Source: Mycobacterium numidiamassiliense
Lineage (GTDB): Bacteria > Actinomycetota > Actinomycetes > Mycobacteriales > Mycobacteriaceae
NCBI RefSeq assembly: GCF_900157365.1
Contig: NZ_FUEZ01000004.1
Location: 1,041,066 to 1,105,065 of the forward strand
Length of the DNA stretch: 64,000 nt
Direction of reading: 5' to 3'
Shown here: positions 25,167 through 37,176 of the stretch, in pieces
How positions within the stretch are numbered: position 1 is the stretch's first letter
Layout of the letters: each line of letters begins with the position of its first letter
Notes under the pieces: model-generated
The model's database searches: none
Seen by the model: only the letters and a program-made list of their open reading frames with translations
Told to the model about the DNA's origin: nothing
Program-made: the position numbers and the translations under genes

Positions 25167-25987
25167 GTGACGCCGTAAATATCCAGGACGTTCACGACCC
25201 CGACGATCCGCGGCTCGACGATTTCCGCGCCCTGAACAGCATCGACCGTCGCCCCGACCTGCCGACCGGCAAAGGCCTGGTGATCGCCGAGGGCGTGCTG
25301 GTCGTGCAGCGCATGCTGGCATCGCGATTCACCCCGCACGCCCTGCTGGGCACCGACCGCAGGCTCGACGAGCTCAAAGACGATCTGGCCGGTACCGAAG
25401 CGCCGTTTTATCGAACCTCCGCCGACGTCATGGCGCGGGTGGTCGGATTCCACCTCAACCGTGGCGTGCTGGCCGCGGCCAGGCGGGTAGCGGAGCCGTC
25501 GGTTGCGCAGGTCGTCGACGGCGCTCGCACCGTCGCCGTGCTCGAGGGCGTCAACGATCACGAGAACCTCGGGTCGATCTTTCGCAACGCGGCGGGGCTC
25601 GGCGTGGATGCGGTGGTGTTCGGCAGCGGCTGCGCCGATCCGCTCTATCGTCGCGCCGTGCGAGTGTCCATGGGGCACGCGTTGTTGGTGCCGTTCGCGC
25701 GGGCGACCGACTGGCCCGGCGATCTGGTGATGCTGAAGGAGCGGGGATTCCGCTTGCTGGCGATGACCCCGGACAGCGAAGCGAGTGCCTTGGCCGAGGC
25801 GATGGCGGCGGCCCGCGATCACCGCGTCGCGGTGCTGGTCGGCGCCGAGGGGCCCGGCCTGACCGCGGCCGCCCTGTGGCTGAGCGATCTGCGGGTACGG
25901 ATCCCGATGTCGCGGGGAACCGACTCGCTCAACGTCGCGACGGCTGCGGCCCTGGCGTTCTACGAGCGCATTAGGCTCGACCCGTGA
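25163..25987 (+). CDS. SpoU/TrmH-family RNA 2'-O-methyltransferase, Rv0881 homologue
   Basis: The 274-residue SPOUT enzyme has an N-terminal substrate-binding domain ([11 protein letters not shown]...GKGLVIAEG) and the knotted methyltransferase domain with motifs [27 protein letters not shown] and [18 protein letters not shown]. It would transfer a methyl group from S-adenosylmethionine to a ribose in rRNA or tRNA. It starts with GTG overlapping the MarR stop and ends with a GTGA overlap into the next gene. Confidence 0.9.
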   Translation: MSDAVNIQDVHDPDDPRLDDFRALNSIDRRPDLPTGKGLVIAEGVLVVQRMLASRFTPHALLGTDRRLDELKDDLAGTEAPFYRTSADVMARVVGFHLNRGVLAAARRVAEPSVAQVVDGARTVAVLEGVNDHENLGSIFRNAAGLGVDAVVFGSGCADPLYRRAVRVSMGHALLVPFARATDWPGDLVMLKERGFRLLAMTPDSEASALAEAMAAARDHRVAVLVGAEGPGLTAAALWLSDLRVRIPMSRGTDSLNVATAAALAFYERIRLDP

Positions 25988-26268
25988 CCGGCACACACGG
26001 CCAGAGGGCCCAGGCCCAGCCCTGGGGGACCGGGCTCACGGTGGCCGGATTTGTCGCCGCGGTTACCGCCGCCGCGATTGTCGTGCTGACCCTTGGCCTG
26101 GTTCAGGTACATGTGCTGCTGGCCGTCGGGCTCAACCTCGTCGCCGCCGGGGGACTGGCGCCGACGTTGTGGGGATGGCGGCACAAGCCGGTGCTGCGCT
26201 GGTTTGTGCTCGGCGCGGGCGTGGGTGTGACGGTCGGGTGGTTGGCGCTGCTCGCCTTGGCGTTCTAG
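25984..26268 (+). CDS. DUF2537 membrane protein, Rv0882 homologue
   Basis: The 94-residue protein has three membrane segments (LTVAGFVAAVTAAAIVVLTLG, LLAVGLNLVAAGGLAPTLWG and FVLGAGVGVTVGWLALLAL). The GTG start at 25984 overlaps the methyltransferase stop. It converges on sepH with a 4-nt overlap. Function unknown; conserved in mycobacteria. Confidence 0.82.
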   Translation: MTGTHGQRAQAQPWGTGLTVAGFVAAVTAAAIVVLTLGLVQVHVLLAVGLNLVAAGGLAPTLWGWRHKPVLRWFVLGAGVGVTVGWLALLALAF

Positions 26269-27035
26269 CGTTGCCCGCCTGAGCGCACTCCCAGCAGCAC
26301 GTCCTCCCACGCCGGGATGACCGGGCGGCCCCGTCGGCTGTGCACCGGCTGCTCGCGCGACTCGCTGGCCGCGGGCTGGCTGACTGCCGGCTTGGAGACC
26401 TCATCGAAGTCGACGTGAGCCACCCGCGCGACGGGCCGCAGCGGACGTTCGAAGTTCGGGTCGATCAGCTCACTGGCCCCGTCGTCGAGCGCGGTCACGA
26501 TGCCGCCGTGGGCTCCCAGGACGAAGCAGAAGTGTGCCAGGTTGTCGGACCGGCCGACCTTCCAGGCGAGCTGCACCGTCCAGCGGTTGTCTTCCGTGCG
26601 CCAGGCGTCCCAGCTCAGTCCGTCGGTCGGAAGGCCCCGAGACACCATCGCTGTGCTCACGGTCTCCAGCAGGGTCATCACCGAGGGGCCGTCGGGCAGC
26701 TGCGGGTGCGCGGCCGTTGCCAGCTCGGCGGCGCGGTAGCGCTCCAGCAACACCGGGTGGGCGAACCGGCGGATCCGCGAGAGATCGGAGCCCGACGCCG
26801 CGGCCACCTGCTCAACGGACGCACCAGCCCGGATCTTGGCTTGAATTTCTTTGGGGCTCAGCAAGTTGGTGACTTCGATGTCGAGCTGGGGTTGCTCCGG
26901 CGATGCCTTGTCGCCATGCAGCAGTTCCCGCAGTCGATCGTCGGCAGCCAGCTTGAACCGATCCCCGGGGTTATCACCCTCGCAGATGACATATTTGCTG
27001 TCGGCGTCGAGCCCAACCACTTTGAGTTCCCGCAT
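26265..27035 (-). CDS. sepH: Septation protein SepH, Rv0883c homologue
   Basis: The 256-residue protein has the DUF3071 N-terminal domain (MRELKVVGLDADSKYVICEG...) with a helix-turn-helix (LSPKEIQAKIRAGASVEQVAAASG). A basic, disordered C-terminal half ends in the conserved RPVIPAWEDVLLGVRS motif. In Streptomyces and M. smegmatis SepH binds FtsZ and promotes its assembly at the division site. GAGGAG precedes ATG 27035. Its position next to serC is conserved. Confidence 0.9.
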   Translation of the reverse strand: MRELKVVGLDADSKYVICEGDNPGDRFKLAADDRLRELLHGDKASPEQPQLDIEVTNLLSPKEIQAKIRAGASVEQVAAASGSDLSRIRRFAHPVLLERYRAAELATAAHPQLPDGPSVMTLLETVSTAMVSRGLPTDGLSWDAWRTEDNRWTVQLAWKVGRSDNLAHFCFVLGAHGGIVTALDDGASELIDPNFERPLRPVARVAHVDFDEVSKPAVSQPAASESREQPVHSRRGRPVIPAWEDVLLGVRSGGQR

Positions 27036-27175
27036 GGCTTCTCCTCGCAGGCTTCGTGCAGGTCAGCGACGACCCGTCACTGAGCGCACTCTAATCCAGC
27101 TCACGCCCATAACCTGTGCTGACACGCTGGGCGGTTTGCGCGCGGATGGCCGTCCCGGCCCGCATCGGCGCCGCG

Positions 27176-28492
<1,317 letters not shown>

Positions 28493-28539
28493 TTAGACAT
28501 ATGACGTCCAAATGTAAACCTCGTGGGGGAGGCTTGGGT

Positions 28540-29565
28540 ATGGCTAGGACGCGAATGGTCCGGCGCTGGCGGAGCAAGATGGAAGTCCGCGACGACGCCG
28601 AGTACGTTGACATGCTTGCCACACTGTCCGAGGGGTCGGTGCGGCGAAACTTCAACCCGTACACCGATATTGATTGGGAATCGCCGGAGTTTGCCGTCAC
28701 CGAGAACGATCCGCGGTGGATCCTTCCGGCGACCGACCCGCTGGGCCGCCATCCGTGGTACCAGGCCCAGTCCGAAGAACGCCAGATCAAGATCGGCATG
28801 TGGCGGCAGGCGAACGTCGCCAAGGTGGGACTGCACTTCGAGTCCATCCTGATCCGCGGCCTGATGAACTACACCTTCTGGGTGCCGAACGGCTCCCCGG
28901 AATATCGGTACTGCCTGCACGAATCGGTTGAAGAGTGCAATCACACCATGATGTTCCAGGAGATGGTCAACCGCATCGGCGCCGATGTCCCTGGCATGCC
29001 GCGGCTACTGAAGTGGCTTTCGCCGCTGGTTCCGCTGGTGGCCGGGCCGCTGCCGGTGTTGTTCTTCATCGGAGTGCTGGCCGGTGAGGAGCCGATCGAC
29101 CACACGCAGAAAAACGTGCTGCGCGAAGGCAAGTCGCTTCACCCAATCATGGAACGGGTGATGGCGATCCACGTGGCCGAGGAAGCCCGGCACATCTCCT
29201 TCGCCCACGAATTCCTGCGGAAGCGCCTGCCGGAGTTGACCACGAGGCAGCGGTTCTGGACCGCGCTGTACTTGCCGCTGACGATGAAGGCGTTGTGCCG
29301 GGCAATTGTGGTGCCGCCCAAGTCATTCTGGCGCGAGTTCGACATCCCGCGTTCGGTCAAAAAGGAACTGTTCTTCCGGTCGCCGGAATCGCGCAAGTGG
29401 CTCAGCGACATGTTCGGCGACGTGCGGATGCTCGCCCACGACACCGGGCTGATGGAGACGCGCTCCGCGCGCCTGATGTGGCGGCTGTGCAAGATCAACG
29501 GCAAGCCGTCGCGTTACCGCAGTGAGCCGCAGCGTCGGCACCTCGTCGCCGCGCCGGCCGCTTAG
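28540..29565 (+). CDS. AurF-like diiron oxygenase, Rv0885 homologue
   Basis: The 341-residue protein has the ferritin-like diiron signatures: ESILIRGL, CLHESVEECNHTMMFQEM, and later HVAEEARHISFAHEFL, giving Glu and His ligands like those of the p-aminobenzoate N-oxygenase AurF family. A hydrophobic segment (LVPLVAGPLPVLFFIGVLAG) lies in the middle. Substrate unknown. ATG 28540 is chosen because GGGGGAGG lies about 7 nt upstream, not the in-frame ATG at 28501. It is followed after 18 nt by fprB, whose electrons could feed an oxygenase. Confidence 0.85.
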   Translation: MARTRMVRRWRSKMEVRDDAEYVDMLATLSEGSVRRNFNPYTDIDWESPEFAVTENDPRWILPATDPLGRHPWYQAQSEERQIKIGMWRQANVAKVGLHFESILIRGLMNYTFWVPNGSPEYRYCLHESVEECNHTMMFQEMVNRIGADVPGMPRLLKWLSPLVPLVAGPLPVLFFIGVLAGEEPIDHTQKNVLREGKSLHPIMERVMAIHVAEEARHISFAHEFLRKRLPELTTRQRFWTALYLPLTMKALCRAIVVPPKSFWREFDIPRSVKKELFFRSPESRKWLSDMFGDVRMLAHDTGLMETRSARLMWRLCKINGKPSRYRSEPQRRHLVAAPAA

Positions 29566-29583
29566 CCCACTGCGAGTTCCTTT

Positions 29584-31266
29584 ATGCCGCACGTGATTAC
29601 CCAGTCGTGCTGTAACGACGGGTCCTGTGTTTTCGCCTGCCCGGTGAATTGCATTCACCCCTCGCCGGATGAGCCGGGATACGCGACGACGGAGATGCTC
29701 TACATCGATCCGGTCGCCTGCGTCGACTGCGGCGCGTGCGTGAGCGCATGCCCGGTGGGGGCGATCGCCCCCGATACGCGGCTGGACACCAAACAGCTTC
29801 CGTTCATTGAGATCAACGCGTCGTTCTACCCTGAGCGGCCAGCTGACGTGAAGTTGCCGCCGACGTCGAAGCTCGCCCCGGTGATTCCGGCCGCGCAGGT
29901 GCATGCCCGCCGCCGGCCGCTCACCGTGGCCATCGTCGGATCCGGGCCAGCGGCGATGTATGCCGCCGACGAACTGCTCACCCAGCATGGCGTGCGCGTC
30001 AACGTCTTTGAGAAGTTGCCGACGCCCTATGGTCTGGTGCGCGCGGGCGTGGCGCCCGATCACCAGAACACCAAAAAGGTGACGCGATTCTTCGACCGTG
30101 TCGCCGGCCATCGCCACTTCCGCTTCTACCTCAACGTGGAGGTCGGCAAGCACCTGAGCCACGCCGATCTGCTGGCTCATCATCACGCCGTGCTCTATGC
30201 GGTCGGTGCGCCCGATGACCGCCGGCTGGACGTCGAGGGCATGGGACTGCCAGGTACCGGAACCGCGACCGAGTTGGTCGCCTGGATCAACGGACACCCC
30301 GACTTCACCGATCTCCCAGTCGATCTCGGGCACGAGCGCGTGGTGATCGTCGGCAATGGCAATGTCGCGCTGGACGTCGCGCGCATACTGACCTCCGACC
30401 ACGACGACCTAGCCCGCACCGATATCTCCGACCATGCGCTCAAGGCGTTGCGCGACTCCGCGGTTCGCGAAGTGGTAATCGCCGCGCGGCGCGGCCCTGC
30501 TCATTCCGCGTTCACACTGCCCGAATTGATCGGGCTCACAGCGACATCCGAGGTCGTGCTCGACGCCGACGACCATAAGCTGGTCCGCGCCGATTTGGCG
30601 ACCACGTCGGATGCGCTGACCCGGAACAAGCTGGAGATCTTGACCGAACTCGGCGATGCCACGGTCCCGGCGTCGCGCCCGCGCATCCGGCTGGCCTATC
30701 ATCGCACGCCCGAACGCGTGCTCGGCCAGCAGCGTGCCACCGGCGTGGAATTCTCGATCTCCGGCACCGAAGAACTGTGCCGACTCGATGCGGGACTGGT
30801 GCTGACATCGATTGGCTACCGCGGCAAGATGATTCGCGATCTCCCGTTCGACGAGTCGGCGGCGGTGGTGCCTAACGAGGACGGCCGTGTCGTCGACCCT
30901 GGCTCCGGCCGGCCGGTGCCCGGCACGTATGTCGCCGGGTGGATCAAGCGCGGGCCGACCGGGTTCATCGGCACCAACAAATCCTGCTCACTTCAGACCG
31001 TGCAGGCCCTGGTCGCCGATTTCAACGACGGCAAGCTGACCGACCCAACGGGCAAGCCCGACGCGCTGGACAGCCTGGTGCACACCCGGCAGCCCGACGT
31101 CGTCGACTCCGCGGGCTGGGGCGCGATCGACGCCGCCGAGATCGAGCGGGGCGGTGACGAAGGACGGCCGCGCAACAAGTTCACCGACATCACCGAGATG
31201 CTCGCGGCCGCAGCGACCGCGCCGCCGGCACCGCGACGCGGGCTGCTTGCGCGGCTGCGCGGCTAG
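29584..31266 (+). CDS. fprB: Ferredoxin-fused ferredoxin/NADP reductase FprB
   Basis: The 560-residue protein joins an N-terminal 7Fe-type ferredoxin (SCCNDGSCVFACPVNCIHP and ACVDCGACVSACPVG) to an adrenodoxin-reductase-like flavoprotein. The FAD site is VAIVGSGPAAMYAADEL (about 117-133), followed by the TPYGLVRAGVAPDH signature; the NADPH site is VVIVGNGNVALDVARIL. It moves electrons between NADPH and ferredoxins, for example for P450s or oxygenases. It lies 18 nt after the diiron oxygenase and converges on the VOC gene with 4-nt overlap. Confidence 0.94.
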   Translation: MPHVITQSCCNDGSCVFACPVNCIHPSPDEPGYATTEMLYIDPVACVDCGACVSACPVGAIAPDTRLDTKQLPFIEINASFYPERPADVKLPPTSKLAPVIPAAQVHARRRPLTVAIVGSGPAAMYAADELLTQHGVRVNVFEKLPTPYGLVRAGVAPDHQNTKKVTRFFDRVAGHRHFRFYLNVEVGKHLSHADLLAHHHAVLYAVGAPDDRRLDVEGMGLPGTGTATELVAWINGHPDFTDLPVDLGHERVVIVGNGNVALDVARILTSDHDDLARTDISDHALKALRDSAVREVVIAARRGPAHSAFTLPELIGLTATSEVVLDADDHKLVRADLATTSDALTRNKLEILTELGDATVPASRPRIRLAYHRTPERVLGQQRATGVEFSISGTEELCRLDAGLVLTSIGYRGKMIRDLPFDESAAVVPNEDGRVVDPGSGRPVPGTYVAGWIKRGPTGFIGTNKSCSLQTVQALVADFNDGKLTDPTGKPDALDSLVHTRQPDVVDSAGWGAIDAAEIERGGDEGRPRNKFTDITEMLAAAATAPPAPRRGLLARLRG

Positions 31267-31718
31267 CCGCCTGTGCCGGACATGAACGCCTGAATCTCTG
31301 CCGGGCTCACCTCGCGCACCGGCTGGCCGAGCGACCAGCGGTGACCGAACGGATCCTCGACGACGCCGTAGCGGTCGCCCCAGAACTGATCTTCCAGCGG
31401 GACCACCACCGTGGCGCCCGCGTCCACCGCCTGCTGGAACTTTGCGTCGACGTCGGTAACAGTCAGATGGACGGTGACCGGGGTTCCACCCAGCGACGTG
31501 GGCGTCATCGACTTGCCGCCGCAGGTCTCCGGGAAGTCGTCGTTGAGCATCACCATGAAGCCGTTGATGCGCACCGCGGCGTTGACCAGCTTGCCGTCGG
31601 GCCGGGGCACGCGCCCCACTTCTTCGGCGCCAAAAGCCTTGATATAGAAGTCGATCGCCGCGGCGGCGTCGCCAACGACGAGGTGGGGAATCACTGCAGG
31701 TTCGATATTGATCGCCAT
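31263..31718 (-). CDS. VOC-family (PhnB/glyoxalase-like) protein, Rv0887c homologue
   Basis: The 151-residue protein has two beta-alpha-beta-beta-beta repeats (IPHLVVGDAAAAIDFYIKAFGAEE ... VTDVDAKFQQAVDAGATVV), ending in the DRYGVVEDPFGHRWSL signature with candidate metal ligands His and Glu. Members include dioxygenases, resistance proteins and isomerases; the reaction here is not known. AAGGAG lies upstream of ATG 31718. Confidence 0.88.
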   Translation of the reverse strand: MAINIEPAVIPHLVVGDAAAAIDFYIKAFGAEEVGRVPRPDGKLVNAAVRINGFMVMLNDDFPETCGGKSMTPTSLGGTPVTVHLTVTDVDAKFQQAVDAGATVVVPLEDQFWGDRYGVVEDPFGHRWSLGQPVREVSPAEIQAFMSGTGG

Positions 31719-31843
31719 GGTGGTCTCCTTGCTGTCGGTCTCCGGCGCCAGCCCGTGCGGGACTGGCTCACGGTTATTGACTCCGACCGCGCCCCAAAAT
31801 CATCGCGGCGAAATCATTCAACCGCCGGGCACCGACAACAGGC

Positions 31844-32965
31844 TCAGGCGTTGGTGAGAACCCGGTCCCAGCCCTCGACGGCTTCGGGGCTGCGCGGGCC
31901 CGGCCCCACATAGATGGCCGACGGCCGGACCAGCTTGCCGAGTCGCTTCTGCTCGAGGATGTGCGCACACCAGCCCGCGGTGCGCCCGCAGGTGAACATC
32001 GCAGGCATCATGTTGGCCGGTACCTCGGCGAAGTCGAGGATCACCGCCGCCCAGAACTCGACGTTGGTCTCAATGGCCCGATCTGGGCGCCGCTCCCGCA
32101 GCTCGGCCAGCGCGGCCTGCTCCAATGCGACCGCGACCTCGTGGCGCGGCGCACCCAGCCGTTTAGCGGTCGAGCGCAGTACTCGTGCCCGCGGGTCCTC
32201 CGCGCGGTAGACCCGGTGCCCGAATCCCATCAGCTTGTCGCCGCTGTCCAGGATCTTCTTGACCAGGCCGCGCGCGTCGCCGGTGCGCTCGACCTCTTCG
32301 AGCATCGGCAGGACCCGTGCCGGCGCGCCACCGTGCAGCGGCCCGCTCATCGCGCCGATCGCTCCGGACAATGCCGCGGCGACGTCGGCGCCGGTGGATG
32401 CGATCACCCGCGCGGTGAAGGTCGAGGCGTTCATGCCGTGCTCGGCGGCCGAGACCCAGTAGGCGTCGATGGCCTCGACGTGCTTCGGGTCGGGCTCACC
32501 CTGCCAGCGGGTCATGAAACGTGCCGTCACCGTTGGGCATTCATCGATGACTCGCTGTGGCACCGCCGGCTGGTAGATCCCGCGGGCGGACTGCGCAACA
32601 TAGGACAGTGCCATCACCGAGGCCCGGGCCAGCTGGTCGCGGGCGGTGGGCTCGTCGGTGTCGAGCAGTGGCTTGTATCCCCAGATCGGCGCCAGCATCG
32701 CCAGGCCCGCCTGCACGTCGACGCGAACATCGCCGGTGTGGATCGGCAGTGGGAACGGTTCGGCGGGCGGCAAACCGTGGCCGAACCTACCGTCGACCAG
32801 GAGGCCCCAGACGTCACCGAACGTGACCTGCTCATCCACCAGATCCTGGATGTCGACGCCGCGGTAGCGCAGCGCGCCGCCGTTCTTATCCGGCTCGGCG
32901 ATCTCGGTAGTGAAGGCCACCACGCCCTCAAGGCCGGCTACAAAATTCTCCGGAACCACAGTCAT
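31844..32965 (-). CDS. citA: Citrate synthase 2 CitA
   Basis: The 373-residue enzyme condenses oxaloacetate with acetyl-CoA. It has the citrate synthase motifs EHGMNASTFTARV (catalytic His), [29 protein letters not shown] (second His) and the Asp-bearing segment ETNVEFWAAVILDF. It starts with LEGVVAFTTEIAEPDKNGGALRYRGVDI and so belongs to the short type I form. It is divergent from pdxH; the main citrate synthase gltA2 lies beyond pdxH. Confidence 0.94.
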   Translation of the reverse strand: MTVVPENFVAGLEGVVAFTTEIAEPDKNGGALRYRGVDIQDLVDEQVTFGDVWGLLVDGRFGHGLPPAEPFPLPIHTGDVRVDVQAGLAMLAPIWGYKPLLDTDEPTARDQLARASVMALSYVAQSARGIYQPAVPQRVIDECPTVTARFMTRWQGEPDPKHVEAIDAYWVSAAEHGMNASTFTARVIASTGADVAAALSGAIGAMSGPLHGGAPARVLPMLEEVERTGDARGLVKKILDSGDKLMGFGHRVYRAEDPRARVLRSTAKRLGAPRHEVAVALEQAALAELRERRPDRAIETNVEFWAAVILDFAEVPANMMPAMFTCGRTAGWCAHILEQKRLGKLVRPSAIYVGPGPRSPEAVEGWDRVLTNA

Positions 32966-33037
32966 GGGAAAATTCTTGCACTCCGCGGTTGGGCCGACGC
33001 TACCGGCCGGTAGCTAAGGGTCGGTAGCGTTGGTGCG

Positions 33038-33709
33038 ATGGCGGGACCGGACCCAAAAACAGGCGATGCGCACCTACAACGAATGCGCGTGGAGTACGGC
33101 TCCGTCGAGCGCGACGGCAGTCCTGACCTCGATGAGGATTGGCTGGCCGACGGTTGGCTCGCGTTGTTCCGCAAGTGGCTCGGCGACGCCGAACACTTCG
33201 GGCTGGCCGAGCCCAACGCCATGGTGTTGGCGACCGTCGCCGCTGGGCGGCCGGCGAGCCGCTCGGTGTTGTGTAAGGGCGCCGATGAGACCGGAATCAC
33301 CTTTTTCTCGAACTACGACTCGGCCAAGGGACTCGAGCTGGCCGAGACGCCGTACGCGTCGGCGACCTTCCCCTGGTTTCAGCTGGGACGGCAGGTCCAC
33401 ATCCGCGGCCCGGTGACCAAGGTCGCGCGGGAGATGACCGAGGACTACTGGTCCAACCGGCCGCGCGGCTCACAACTGGGCGCCTGGGCGTCGCACCAGT
33501 CGCAGCTAATCGCGTCGCGGGCCGCGCTGCTGGATCAGCTGGCGGAAGTGACTGCGCGCTTTGCCGATTCGGAGCGCGTCCCCGTCCCGCCGCATTGGGG
33601 CGGCTACCTCATCGCTCCCGAGGTGGTGGAGTTCTGGCAGGGCCGGGACAATCGGGTGCACAACCGGATCCGGGTCATCGGCGGGCGGGTCGAACGACTC
33701 CAGCCCTGA
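33038..33709 (+). CDS. pdxH: Pyridoxamine/pyridoxine 5'-phosphate oxidase PdxH
   Basis: The 223-residue FMN enzyme oxidises pyridoxamine or pyridoxine 5'-phosphate to pyridoxal phosphate. It shows the family motifs [20 protein letters not shown] (FMN site), [32 protein letters not shown], the [15 protein letters not shown] substrate loop, and [24 protein letters not shown]. It lies between citA and gltA2, as in several other mycobacteria; in M. tuberculosis the annotated pdxH is elsewhere. Confidence 0.94.
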   Translation: MAGPDPKTGDAHLQRMRVEYGSVERDGSPDLDEDWLADGWLALFRKWLGDAEHFGLAEPNAMVLATVAAGRPASRSVLCKGADETGITFFSNYDSAKGLELAETPYASATFPWFQLGRQVHIRGPVTKVAREMTEDYWSNRPRGSQLGAWASHQSQLIASRAALLDQLAEVTARFADSERVPVPPHWGGYLIAPEVVEFWQGRDNRVHNRIRVIGGRVERLQP

Positions 33710-33889
33710 CCGCCGATACGGCGTCGCGCCCCGAGCGTCCCGCAGGCACAACGGGCGTTCACCCGACGGAAAGCCGCAACACCAGCTGACTCGACCCCGG
33801 GCAGGCGCGGGCCGCCGATAACGACTACCTTCAAGCTGTAGCGCACTAGTCAGGCGCAGCCATACCAGCCACAGCGCAAAGGGGTTCTC

Positions 33890-35185
<1,296 letters not shown>

Positions 35186-35205
35186 AGCGCGAGTTCGCAA
35201 GCGCC

Positions 35206-35237
35206 GCAATTAGATAGAGGCGCAATTAGATAGAGGC
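35206..35237. repeat. Perfect 16-bp tandem duplication
   Basis: The unit gcaattagatagaggc occurs twice head to tail in the 40-bp gap between the convergent gltA2 and oxidoreductase genes. The second copy contains the TAA stop of the minus-strand gene, and the first copy a redundant stop. It looks like a recent replication-slippage event without effect on the proteins. Confidence 0.85.
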
Positions 35238-36791
35238 CAGTACCGCCATCGCGGCGTTGTGGCCGCCGATGCCCGATACCGCGCCGCCGCGGCGCGTACC
35301 CGAGCCGCACAGCATGATCCGATCGTGCGCGGTGCCGACACCCCACCGACGTGCCGGGGTGTCCAACGGATCGTCGTCCTCGGCGAAGGGCCACGACAGC
35401 GCGCCGTGGAAGATGTTGCCCGCGGTCATCGCCAGGGTGCGCTGTAGATCCAGTGTGGTCGTCGTCTCGATGCACGGACGACCGTGCGCATCACTCATCA
35501 GTACGTCCTGAATCGGTTCGGCCAGAACGGAATTCAGCGACGTCAGCACCGAATGGGTCAGCCGGTCGCGGGATGCGTCCGGGTCGGCGCCGGCGACGAG
35601 CGAGTGCGGGGTGTGCAGCCCGAACACCGTCATCGTCTGGGCGCCCGCATCGCGTAGGCCGGCCGGCAGGATGCTCGGGTCGGTCAGCGAATGGCAATAC
35701 GCCTCGCACGGGAGCGGATCGGGCAGCTGCCCGGCGGCCGCCCGCACATATCCGTTGTCCAGCTGGCTCCATGTTTCGTTGACGTGGAATGTCCCGGCGA
35801 ATGCTTGTTCGGGCGTCACGCCGTTGTCCCGCAAGCGAGGTAGCCGGTGCAGCACCATGTTCACCTTGACCTGTGCCCCCGCGGCCAGTGGCGGCGGTTG
35901 GTCACCGAGCAGGTCGGCGAGCACCGCGGGCGTCACCCCGGCCAGAACGTACCGGCCGCGACTGAGGTGCTCGTCGTGGCCACGGCGGTAGCGCACCTGA
36001 CCTTCTGGTGCCACGGCGTAAACCTCTGCGCTGGTGACTATTTCGGCCCCGTGGCGGACGGCTGCGGCCGCGAGTTCGGTGGTCACCGAGCCCATCCCGC
36101 CGATCGGGACGTCCCAGTCCCCGCCGATCACGTGATAGAGAAAGCAGATGTTTTGCAGCAGGGACCGGTCGTCGAGACGAGCGAAGGTGCCGATCAGCGC
36201 ATCCGTGGCGATCACACCGCGGACCAGGTCATCGCTCACCGCGTCGGCGATGGCGTGGCCGATCGGCTCGTCGATCATCGCCCGCCATGCGGACGCTGCT
36301 TCGAGACCGCCGGTCGCCAGGGCGTGGCGTCGCGCCTGTGAGCGGGTGCGCAGCGGTTCGAGCAGCGTCGGCCAGAGCCGTTCGGTGATCAGCCGGCAGC
36401 GCTGATAGAAGGCGTCGAAGCCGCGTTCATCGCCGGCAGCGCCGATCGCGGCAAATGACTCCCGGTTCGATCCGATCAGCAGGCCGGAACGCCCGCCGGT
36501 CGTGGGCTGCGGGGTGTACGACGAATATTGCCGGCGCGACAGCCGCACCGCGGCGCCGAGATCGGCGAGGATGCGCGCCGGCAGCAAGCTGACCAGATAG
36601 GAATCCCGCGACCCCCGCCCCTCGACACCGTCGAAGGCCTGCGCCGAGCCCGCGGCCCCGCCGATGTGTGGCAGCCGTTCGAGCAACTGAACCCGCAGGC
36701 CCGCGCGGGCGAGGTAGCCGGCCGCGACCAGGCCATTGTGACCGCCGCCGACGACGACGACATCGAAATCCCGCGCGCCGTTAGCGGCCAT
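35226..36791 (-). CDS. Phytoene-desaturase-like FAD oxidoreductase, Rv0897c homologue
   Basis: The 521-residue protein begins with a dinucleotide-binding motif (DVVVVGGGHNGLVAAGYLARAG, 9-30). It ends in the carotenoid desaturase/NAD(P)-oxidoreductase C-terminal pattern (LCGSGTRRGGAVSGIGGHNAAMAVL). It should reduce or oxidise a hydrophobic substrate with FAD; no carotenoid genes are adjacent, although a carotenoid cleavage oxygenase lies at 47663. A DUF2630 gene lies 14 nt upstream. Confidence 0.88.
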   Translation of the reverse strand: MAANGARDFDVVVVGGGHNGLVAAGYLARAGLRVQLLERLPHIGGAAGSAQAFDGVEGRGSRDSYLVSLLPARILADLGAAVRLSRRQYSSYTPQPTTGGRSGLLIGSNRESFAAIGAAGDERGFDAFYQRCRLITERLWPTLLEPLRTRSQARRHALATGGLEAASAWRAMIDEPIGHAIADAVSDDLVRGVIATDALIGTFARLDDRSLLQNICFLYHVIGGDWDVPIGGMGSVTTELAAAAVRHGAEIVTSAEVYAVAPEGQVRYRRGHDEHLSRGRYVLAGVTPAVLADLLGDQPPPLAAGAQVKVNMVLHRLPRLRDNGVTPEQAFAGTFHVNETWSQLDNGYVRAAAGQLPDPLPCEAYCHSLTDPSILPAGLRDAGAQTMTVFGLHTPHSLVAGADPDASRDRLTHSVLTSLNSVLAEPIQDVLMSDAHGRPCIETTTTLDLQRTLAMTAGNIFHGALSWPFAEDDDPLDTPARRWGVGTAHDRIMLCGSGTRRGGAVSGIGGHNAAMAVLASI

Positions 36792-36805
36792 GCCGATTGG
36801 GTCGT

Positions 36806-37069
36806 CTAGCCGAGGTAGCCCTCGACCTCCCCGGGCGGGCGCACCGCCGCCTCCTGTGGGTCACCACCGGTTTCGCGCAGCGCGCGTCGCTGCCGAAGCA
36901 GGTCCCAGCACTGGTCGAGTTCGATCTCCAGCCTGCGCAGGCGATCATGCTCTTCGGACTCGGTGATGTCGTGCCGCTGCAGCTGCGTCCGCAGGGCTTT
37001 CTCCTCGGCGACCAGGTCGCGGATCTGTGCCAGTGTCTCGCTGTCGGTTGGTTTACTGCCATCGCCCAT
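36806..37069 (-). CDS. DUF2630 protein, Rv0898c homologue
   Basis: The 87-residue protein is a two-helix charged hairpin (ETLAQIRDLVAEEKALRTQL, HDRLRRLEIELDQCWDLLRQRRALRETG) with the DUF2630 tail RPPGEVEGYLG. It is cytosolic and of unknown function, conserved in actinobacteria. Close spacing to the oxidoreductase suggests one transcript. Confidence 0.86.
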   Translation of the reverse strand: MGDGSKPTDSETLAQIRDLVAEEKALRTQLQRHDITESEEHDRLRRLEIELDQCWDLLRQRRALRETGGDPQEAAVRPPGEVEGYLG

Positions 37070-37176
37070 CGCTCTAGTGTGCCCGACGTGGACGGCGTAG
37101 CGATGGCCGCTCGGTAGGCTGCTTATCGCCCGCGGGTCCGACGAGTCGCGGCGGACGATTTGGCAAGGGGGCTCCG

